Positions 56,211 through 64,000 of a stretch of DNA of 64,000 bases are shown piece after piece. Below the pieces are notes generated by a model. That model was not told where the DNA came from. It saw nothing but the letters and a program-made list of their open reading frames with translations, and did not search any database. The DNA lies in contig JACTVC010000011.1 in NCBI GenBank assembly GCA_018417955.1, positions 742,262-806,261 on the forward strand, written 5' to 3'. The translations under genes and the position numbers were made by a program. The DNA comes from Laccaria trichodermophora (Eukaryota > Basidiomycota > Agaricomycetes > Agaricales > Hydnangiaceae). Positions within the stretch are counted from its first letter, which is position 1, and each line of letters starts with the position of its first letter.

Positions 56211-58569
56211 ATGTCTTGCCTCGCTCTCTGGAAGTTTGCTCTCTGCGTCGTTTCCTTGTATAGCGTAACAGCAAAACTCTTGCCAGATGGACGACTTCAC
56301 GCCAATATGATGCGTCTGCCTGGTGTCCCTCTCGTACACATTCCAGCACCAGATGCCCCCGTTATCAGTCGGAACGGCACAGTCCTGCCACCATACAACA
56401 CGCTTTATGAGTTCGACCAACTCATTGACCACAAGAACCCATCTCTTGGAACATTCAAGCAGCGGTTTTGGCACACGTACGAGTTCTATGAACCAGGTAC
56501 TTCTTAGCATGTTCTGTTGAATATGCTCGAGACTTACTGGCGTGTAGGCGGTCCGATAATTCTTTCCACACCTGGGGAAACCAATGCGGGTGGTGAGCAT
56601 AGATCTCTCTCGTTGCTCATTTCTCTCTCTTATTCTCGTTTTCAGGATACACTGGGTACTTGACTAATAGGACCATCAACGGGTTGATTGGTGCGGTTTT
56701 TGTTTTGTTTTCAGAAAAGAAATTGATTGGCTTGCAGCTCAACAAGAAAATGGGAGCACGATCGTTTTGGAGCACAGATTCTATGGCTTCAGTAATCCGT
56801 ATCCAGACCTAAGCGTTGCTAGCTTGAAGTACCACACAATCCAACAAGCCATCGACGATCTCGAATACTTTGCCAAAAACGTTCACCTCCCAATGCCTGG
56901 AGGTGACCAACTCACGCCCGATAAAGCTCCATGGATTTTGATTGGAGGAAGTTACTCTGGTGAGCATGCATTGTGTTATTAGAAGTTGATCTTATTATTG
57001 ACCTCTCACGAAGGCGCTCTTACCAGTTGGACAATGGTCAAGTGAGTTCAGAATATCACTCGAAGTATCCAAACTTATGTTGTTATAGCAAGCCTGGGCT
57101 CTTTTTTGCAGGATATTCGTCATCTGGTGTTGTGCAAGCCATCTTGTACGCCAAATCTCACATTCGTTCCCGAAAGGGTTGCTGATGCAATAAATTAGGG
57201 ACTTCTGGCAATACTTCGAACCCATCCGCCAAAACATGCCGCAGAACTGTTCTGCTGATGTACAAGCCGTCATGACCTACATAGATCGCGTCTTCCTTTC
57301 TGGCAATAAGACGGCCATTCAGGCTATCAAAGAATCATTTGGCATGGAAAGCGTGAAACACCTTGATGACGTTGCTGGTGCTCGTACGTCGCCAGTCATT
57401 ATCATCTCGCTTCTAATCTAAAAATTCCTCGTTACTTAGTCCGGAACAACTTGTGGGATTGGCAGTCACTCCAGGTCACATCGGGACCTGGTGCTCAATT
57501 CTATCAGTTCTGCGACGCGCTGGAGGTTAAGGACGGTCGAAGTGCGCCAGCCTCAGGATGGGGACTCAACCATGCTCTTTCCGCCTGGAGCAATTATTGG
57601 AAAACAACATACTATGCCACAAGTATGTTTCACTTGGCATTCTACGAAGAACTATCACTCACATGTATTCGCACAGTCTGTGGAGAAGATGATGCAGAGT
57701 AGGTAGATGTCAATCAAATTGGGAGTTGCTGAAGTTCATATCACAGGACCTGTTTGGGGACTTACGATACCACCCAAACATCTTGGCACGACACTTCCAT
57801 TGATAATGCAGGTCGTTCCTGGACGTGGATTGTGTGAGTCTAATTGCTTCGCACGTCGTTACTTTCTGATTGCGGGTCTAGTTGTAATGAAGTGGGATAT
57901 TTCCAGGTTCGACATCTCTAACGAACTGAACGATTAATTGCTAATGTACCACATAGGAAGGAGCACCACTCGGACAAAAATCAATTGTTACTCGTCTTGT
58001 TCAACCACCCTACGAATTTGTAAACCTTCTGATACTCCCACCCCTAGCAGAGATTGACGTTCTATCTAGCGCCAATGCCAGCAAATGTTTACCGGCGCAT
58101 TTCCCTACGGTATCGCGGTACCAAACACGTTTCACACCAACCTGCTCTATCGAGGATGGAACGTCAAGGTTGACAGACTATTCTTTGCCAATGGAATTCG
58201 TCAGTTTAGGCTCAACCAACTCCATTGCATTTCAACTGACTTTCTCTTCCAGGCGATCCTTGGAGAGAAGCTACCATGTCGGCGCAAGGCTTGAACGCCA
58301 AGAGCACCCTCTCGCAGCCAATAGCTCTCAGTGATGGATTCCACTGCTCCGACCTTGGGGCGTCAGCCGCTCAAGTCGATCCCACCATAGCCGCAGTGCA
58401 CAAACAGGCCCTAGAGTCAATCCGAACGTGGCTCACCACATGGAAGCCAACTGGACAAGGACGACCAGTCGCTTCACCGAGAAGCCTTTCTCAACCGGCA
58501 CGCAAATTTTTTCAGCCGGTTATCTCGAAACCCCTCAGCGCATGGTTGAAGGGTGCTGGAGTTTTGTAG
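56211..58569 (+). CDS. Secreted S28-family serine peptidase (prolyl carboxypeptidase type)
   Basis: Starts MSCLALWKFALCVVSLYSVT, a signal peptide. About ten exons follow. Conserved blocks: FDQLIDHKNPSLGTFKQRFW, GPIILSTPGETNAGGYTGYL, IVLEHRFYGFSNPYPDLS, WILIGGSYSGALTSW (nucleophile Ser in GGSYSG), PGLFFAGYSSSGVVQAI, FWQYFEPIRQNMPQNC, YDTTQTSWHDTSIDNAGRSW, FTGAFPYGIAVPNTFHTNLL, VDRLFFANGIRDPW (Asp) and IALSDGFHCSDLG (His). S28 enzymes cleave after proline at low pH, giving the fungus an external or vacuolar digestive peptidase. Several N-glycosylation sites are visible (NGT, NRT, NCS, NKT). The catalytic triad is complete, and splice sites restore the frame throughout, so it appears functional. 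Confidence 0.87.
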
Positions 58570-59042
58570 TGGAGAACGGAGGACAGTTGTACAGAGTTGT
58601 ACATAAGAGAATCGCCAATTTCGAAAACTGTTACAATCTGCGTTCACAGACTCCTAGATGTTAGAACCACTGTCTTTTGATCATGAGGAAGAAAGGAAAT
58701 CGGACAATTCGGCTTCTTCCAAAGTCAAGCGAGAACATCCTGTCGACGACCAGCGAACGCTGGTCGTCTCGTCGTCGTCTTGTATAGCTGTGATATGTCG
58801 ATACCAGTTTTACTACTACTCTTTCATCTAACCCATCTGACCTGCGACCAAGATAATTAGTAGAAGCGAAACCTTGGCGAGACCACTAACAATACATTAG
58901 TTGAAAAGTTGGAAATCCTTTCAATTTTACTTATTCGGTATTTATATCCGCCACAGGTTATGAATATTCCCAAACAAACCAGCAAGACTTCCGTCACCAT
59001 CGTGAGTGCTGTTTTGTTGAAAACCCACTCTTTTATTGAGTA

Positions 59043-59812
59043 GGATGGCTAACCCTCCAAGTTTGGTAGCGACTGGACCTCCAACGATCTGCTCGCCTAC
59101 AACATAAGAGTTGAATATCAAGATTCCCAAACCTTCTTTGGACTTGCCAATCTTCCCCAACCTCACATCGACGATGAAGTCCTGATCGCACCTGACGCTG
59201 CTGCCACTCAGCACGATGACGCTTATGCCCTTCTGCGCACCATGGAGCTCGCGATGGCCATCTCACCTGGCGAGGAGTCTGCCGTTGATGATTTCGCCGT
59301 TCATCTATTCGGGGCTCTCGGCTACACGGGCAGAGCTGTAGCTAGAATCGCGAGGACAAAAAAGGACATTCCGTTTTTGGTGTATGGCGAAGAGACACGC
59401 TCAGACGGACGTCTGTATCATGGATGATGCAGAAGTCCTCCTACTTGTCCAAGAAGATAAACGGCACCTCGACAGTTCTGATCCAGAGCCTCAGCTCGTT
59501 GCAAATGCAATTGCCGCCTTCTACAACAACAACATCACGCGCGTCCGAGTTCTCGGTCTACCTACCCTTCAAAACAAGGTTATATCTGGTATCACGATGA
59601 AGGGTACAATGCCGATCTTTTACAAGATTCCAATCACTAGTGGACTCGTTCGTGCCGTTCAACTAGGCGAGCACCTCACGCAAGAGACTGTCGTTTACGC
59701 CCATCTGCCCGTGGTCCCGAGACCTGCCCGCCGTTACAGCGAGGGCATGAAACCTTTGGATAATCGTCACATCATCCTGTCCTGTTACGAAGCTTTCAAG
59801 CAGTTCCTGTGA
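59043..59812 (+). pseudogene. Frameshifted member of an agaricomycete nuclease-like family
   Basis: The start MANPP (59043) is in a different frame from the following KFGSDWTSNDLLAYNI and TFFGLANLPQPHIDDEVLIA, DFAVHLFGALGYTGRAVARI and DIPFLVYGEE, which in turn is one base out of frame with KRHAQTDVCIMDDAEVLLLV, QEDKRHLDSSDPEPQLVANA, FYKIPITSGLVRAV and RRYSEGMKPLDNRHIILSCY (to 59812). Shifts lie near 59058 and 59390. The family is widespread in mushrooms without known function; D-VCIMDD plus LLLVQEDK resembles the D...(E/Q)xK core of PD-(D/E)XK nucleases, which is inference. If either shift is a sequencing error the gene may be intact. Confidence 0.6.
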
Positions 59813-59899
59813 AAATCCCGTCTGACGTTTACTATCTCCGACCTGGAATTTTGTCATTGCCCTCTATAGCGCTAGCGTTGAGATGCACTATTACAAAAA

Positions 59900-60530
59900 T
59901 CGTGTAATATATTATGTATGGCCCAAAGTCTTGCGACAAACTCCCTTTTTGCAAACGCGAGAGCCACTCCAGGTTTACGTGTTCTCGGCAATCCAATATA
60001 TCTGACCCCTTCTTTTTTCGCCTCTCGACGTTCGCTGGCCTTTGCTGGGTCTTTGTCAGGATTTTCTCGCTTCACTTTGGAAGAAGCCAAATCGTCTTCA
60101 ACCTGCTTCGGTTCCCTGCGTTTACGAATGCGGTCCTTAGCCACAGTCTCTCGAGGCCGGGTTTATAACCCCCTGACTGGTCTTCTCCGCTTTTTTTGGA
60201 GCAGCACCGTCAGGTTTGGTCCTCACGGCTCCACCGCATCGGCACGTGCGACGCATTCGCACTTACCGTTGGCACACATCCTCGGTCCGATTCTCCTCTC
60301 CTTCCTCCGACTCCTGAACTACTTTCTTTGAAATCACTCTATGAACCTCGAACGACTGACGGATCGCATCATCAGTGATCTCGAAGCCCAGATTACCGAA
60401 AAGTGTCGTTTCTGCGTGCGCGGAATTTCTGGGCTGTCTTCGAATGGTCCCTTGTGCCAAAGCGGAGTCGTTCGTTTTTACGCCACTGACTAGGAGCAAG
60501 ACGTCTTCATCGCCTATGAATAGAACTGAG
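59900..60530 (-). pseudogene. Truncated, decayed copy of the Nop13-like gene
   Basis: Minus-strand pieces match the gene at 62149-63641 in order: SGVKTNDSALAQGT, ETTLFGNLGFEITDDAIRQS, EVHRVISKKV, then GAAPKK-like sequence and REPKQVEDDLASSKVKRENP, KEGVRYIGLPRTRKPGVALA. The first RRM and the exon coding the end of the second RRM are missing, and several frames are broken. It lies 1.6 kb downstream of the parent in the same orientation, with the HNH gene between, so a local tandem duplication including the 3' half is likely. Confidence 0.8.
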
Positions 60531-60711
60531 ACATTTAAGGCTTAAGCCGAAGAGACTCTGTTTGTCTGCAACTGCACACCCCATACAAATCCCCATACTT
60601 TTCCACAGTACTTTCCAATTCACGGACGGCCTCGTTCTCAGTGTTTTGAATTTGTGATTATCGAGCATTCTGGCATTCCCTCCTTGTTACCTCCTTCAAG
60701 TGAAATAGTCC

Positions 60712-61836
60712 ATGGGGTCGTGGACACCTGCGCCTCTCCCTCTGGATCTCGACAATGGCGTACCCTTCACATATCCTCCAGTGTCAATTTCAGTAGTTTC
60801 GAACACTGAAGCCTTCGAGACAGGCATAGACAAGCGCGAAAATCGATGCGTTGTCTGCGGTATACGCAACGGCGTTGTGCTGCAGCATTGCCATATTGTA
60901 GCGGGAATTGAAACGGAGAGGGTGCGCTCATTGGTATTACTTCACTTTTTCACAATGATTCATACTCATCTCTAGTGGGACTTTTTGAAAAACCATGGTT
61001 TGATTCCCGTGAAGTCGAAGGGTGTTGCACATGAAGCGAGGAACGGGATCCTCCTGTGTGCAAATCATCATCTATGTTTTGATGACCACTCCTTCTACAT
61101 CCGATGGCTCCCCACGGTATGTTACCCTACTGAATCTATGTAACAAACCATCTAAGGATTGCCCTCAGTCCAATATGTTCGTTTTCATTAACCACTCTCG
61201 TGAGGAAGATCTGGAACAATATCACGGCCGTGCAGTTCGTTTATACCCAGATAACCCACGAGTGCCCTTCCACGGCGCTTTCCTAGATCACGAAATGCGC
61301 GTCCGAGGTCGGTGGCCATACTTACCGTACTACAAGGATCGTCCTGTAAGCCTCCCCATCCAATGGAGGCTTGGATAAACGATGCACCAGGAAGCGCTGA
61401 CAGAGATGGTCACAAAGCTGCTGATGAGATTACAGGGGGAAACTCCAACATCAAGCACGACCATGGAGAGATGAAAGCTCACGTCTTGCAATCTGTTGTC
61501 TCAGATCAGGCTTCGGACCATCATTTCGCATCTTCTATGCAGTTAAGTAAACCACAGCCAACGAAACGCGCCCGCACCAAGAAGACACCTGCCCAAAACA
61601 AAAGGCCTAAACAAGAAACTGTGACTTTCAGCAATCCATTCACCAACCCGTCCGAATTAGAAGCCATCATGCGCTCGTCTCGCGAGCAGCCCAATTGGAA
61701 GGCCGCTGAGATGGAAGGCGAGTCTTGGGAGGGCACGGCGGAGGAGAATGTGGAGAAGTACCAGAGGATCATGAATCCGCCGCCGGTGGATTGGCCCAAG
61801 GTGATAGGTAATTTGACTGGAACTGGAGGGGATTGA
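60712..61836 (+). CDS. HNH endonuclease-domain protein
   Basis: Starts MGSWTPAPLPLDLDNGVPFT. The nuclease core is split by introns: NRCVVCGIRNGVVLQHCHIV (zinc Cys pair and the first His block), WDFLKNHGLIPVKSKGV, then NGILLCANHHLCFDDHSFYI (N-x-L-L-C-x-x-H-H-x-x-F-D-x), matching the HNH_2-type domain found in many mushroom proteins. A further conserved block has FHGAFLDHEMRVRGRWPYLP. The C-terminal part (61380-61836) is basic, with KRARTKKTPAQNKRPKQ as a likely nuclear signal, and ends acidic. The splice near 61346-61437 is unsure; without it the frame stops at 61376. Members are expanded in agaricomycetes and their biological role is unknown. Confidence 0.75.
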
Positions 61837-62148
61837 TATGTGTGGTAATGGACTTCAAGGACAACATTTTGGTGTCGGACTCAGCATCCCTCCTTTGATT
61901 GTAACTATTAAGATATTAGCTAGATAGCAGATCCTGTGAAAAAGAGTTGTATGTGATAGCGTTGAAAATGTGAATCAGCCGTAAGTAACAATTTCCACCA
62001 TCATTCTTAATGCTTGTGATAATAGTATACCAGCTATTTTCTTTTTGAACTGACCCACTTTGACAAGATAGAAGATGAGCGAAATCGATGGTAGCACGAC
62101 ACCAAAAAGACACTGAATAGGTATATCTGTCACACGGCTATGAATACA

Positions 62149-63641
62149 CTAGAACGTAATTTTTTGTCCTTGACTGGGAATAATGGCAGCAGACTCCCTT
62201 TTTGCAAGCGCGAGGGCCGCTCCAGGTTTAGGTCGTGTTCTCGGTCCTTTATGTCTGACCCCATCCTTTTTGCCTCTCGACGTTCGCTTGTCCTCATCAG
62301 GATTTTCCCGCTTCACTTTGAAAGAAGCCGAATCATCTTCAACGGGCTTCGATTCCCTGTGTTTGCGAGTGGGTTCCTTATCCGCAGAAGAGGACTCCCC
62401 TTGAAGTTGGGGTCGTTTGGGTTTGTAACCCGCTGACAGGGGTCTTCTCCCCTTTTTTGGAGCAGCACCGTCCACGGGTTTGGTTTTAACGGCTCCACGA
62501 CGTACCGCATCGGCACCAGCGTACTGAACGATGAGTTCCCGTCCGTTCAGATGATGATTTTTTGGATTAATAAGAACGGAGGTTGCGTTGTCGATACTCG
62601 TGAAATCCACGAAGGCAAACCTGGTTTAAAGAAGGGGGTCAGCGGTTGGTCTGAGGAAGTGCGAGTGTACGTACCCTTTACAAAGCCCAGAATCCTCAAA
62701 TGTCCCCATCCGCACTTTCCGTAACCACACATCCTTAGTTTTCTTCTCCTCTCCTTCCTCCTCCTTGACTTCTTTGTTCTTTGAAACCACCCTATGAGCT
62801 TCGAACAACTGACGGATCGCATCATCAGTGGTCTCGAAGCCCAAATTACCAACGAAAAGCGTCGGTGCTGGAGGCTGTTTCTGCGCGCGCAGGATTTTCT
62901 GGGCCGTCTTCGAGTGCGTCCTTTGGGCCAAAGCGGAGTCGTTTGTTTTCACATCTACACCAGGAGCAAGCGGTCTTCCCGCAAAGTCATCGCCTATGAA
63001 TAGCAATGAGTTGTGCGTTATTGTGAGGCGGCTAGGTTGGGCTCACCATCCTTGATAAGCAACTTCCGTCCGACCAAAGGCTGTTCCGAACGAGCAATAG
63101 CAGCTGCTTTTCCCTCTGGCGTTGAGAAATCAACATAAGCGAACCTAGAGTACTTTATATTTCAAATAATACGAAAAACAGACATCATGGCGTACCCTCG
63201 ATTCTCCGGAATCAATCCCGGCCCAGCAGGCGCTTTTGTCGGCATATTAATTCTCGTAATCTCTCCACACCCATCAAAGAAAGTCCTCAAATTTTCCTGT
63301 GTCGTCTTGAACGACATATTCCCAACCCACACGGAATTTTGTCGTTTTGCGGGTACAGAAACAGCAACGGCGCTCCCATCCTTCAACTTCCGCTTTTTGG
63401 CCAGAGAAGCCTCTAGTTTTCCGTTGGCCTTGGCTTCCTTCTTTTGACGACGTCGTTCAGCGTGTGAGAGGACGGGTTCGCTTGGTATTGCGGGAGCAGC
63501 TTCCTCCTCATCAGAGGCGTCTGAATCTACTTCATCAGAGTCTGAGTCTGGTTCTTCTTCAACTTTACGTTTCCTTTTGAGAATGGGAGGTGACGGAGGT
63601 TCTGGCGTTGGGCTGCTCGACGACGCTGATGAGGAAGACAT
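62149..63641 (-). CDS. Nucleolar RNA-binding protein, Nop13/Rnp24-like (two RRMs)
   Basis: Minus strand, four exons, start MSSSSASSSSPTPEPPSPPI at 63641, stop at 62149. An acidic Ser-rich N-terminus with KRKRK is followed by RRM 1 (SVWVGNMSFKTTQENLRTFF, GCGEITRINMPTK, then FAYVDFSTPEGKAAAIARSE-type after the intron) and RRM 2 (TLFVGNLGFETTDDAIRQLF, RKVRMGTFEDSGLCKG, FAFVDFTSIDNATSVLINPK). The RNP1 and RNP2 signatures are complete. VRMGTFEDSG-CKGFAFVDF is the hallmark of the Nop13/Rnp24 group, which is linked to pre-ribosomes. The tail is Lys/Arg-rich. A broken copy of the 3' half lies at 59900-60530. Confidence 0.85.
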
Positions 63642-63830
63642 GAAGAAACTGAAATCAAAGCTGAAAAAAGAATTGATTACAACACGTGACGAGGGGATAT
63701 AAAAGTAATTGTGATAACTGCGTAGTACTACCAGAAGCAAGCTAAGCAAGAGAACTACTAGATGATAGAGATAGAAAATATAGCGACTTGTAGGATATGC
63801 AACCAAAAAGAAAAACCAAGTAGCGATCAC

Positions 63831-64000
63831 TCATCGATGTCTCGTCGAAACCGCCCTCTTACGCTCCCCACCTCCGGCTTCCGCAAGAACAGCCTTGGGT
63901 CCCCGCTTCGCCATAGCCCACAAGAAAACGAGGATGATAATACCAAACTGGAACCACAGCCATACTTCCAAAAGTAATGCCCCGAACCCGGGTTTCCCTT
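63831..64000 (-). CDS. C-terminus of a small membrane protein (partial)
   Basis: The minus strand from the right edge is open to TGA at 63831-63833. The visible 55 residues have a hydrophobic helix, EVWLWFQFGIIILVFLWAM, followed by a basic tail AKRGPKAVLAEAGGGERKRA. This is the layout of a tail-anchored or short single-pass protein. Family not identified. It lies 190 bp upstream of the Nop13-like gene on the same strand. Confidence 0.5.
   Translation of the reverse strand, partial: GKPGFGALLLEVWLWFQFGIIILVFLWAMAKRGPKAVLAEAGGGERKRAVSTRHR

Overview
The window is nuclear DNA of a filamentous basidiomycete, most likely a mushroom-forming agaricomycete. Genes carry many 45-70 bp introns, the best-matching proteins are agaricomycete-type, and KDZ-superfamily DNA transposons with TET/JBP-like dioxygenase genes are present, a combination known from that group. 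No ribosomal RNA gene, functional tRNA, CRISPR array or bacterial-type operon was seen.

The left 30 kb is a mobile-element district. A partial gene and a TET/JBP-like 2-oxoglutarate dioxygenase (486-1872, minus) precede tandem SINE-like units with a tRNA-like head. Inserted in the third unit is an almost complete KDZ transposon (2464-13356) with long inverted terminal repeats made of short direct repeats, a 7-bp target duplication, a CxC2-type KDZ transposase and two cargo genes. A C-rich minisatellite, a second dioxygenase-like gene (14664-15904) and a second KDZ transposase (16554-20347) follow. Both transposases have every catalytic block, but each seems to carry one stop codon.

From 20.4 to 29.9 kb there is a nest of elements: a CTGGA-minisatellite element, an inverted partial copy of the ATG29 locus split by a decayed 5.5-kb hAT element (8-bp duplication AATCAGAG), an 80-bp MITE at the same target, a 582-bp TIR element and a foldback element inside the hAT.

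The right half (32-64 kb) is compact and mostly housekeeping: an Ofd1/Tpa1 prolyl dihydroxylase, a four-helix membrane protein with a His-rich tail, COA3, the SIN protein CDC14, a fumarylacetoacetate-hydrolase-family enzyme, succinate-semialdehyde dehydrogenase, a Zn(II)2Cys6 regulator, YIH1/IMPACT, ATG29, DDI1, SPT3, an S28 serine peptidase, an HNH nuclease and a Nop13/Rnp24-like RNA-binding protein. A decayed gene copy of the last and a frameshifted nuclease-like gene lie among them. The FAH enzyme, SSADH and regulator could be a small catabolic cluster. YIH1 and ATG29 share a promoter of about 90 bp. Exon coordinates were read by eye; genes with splice sites listed give an open frame throughout except where stated.
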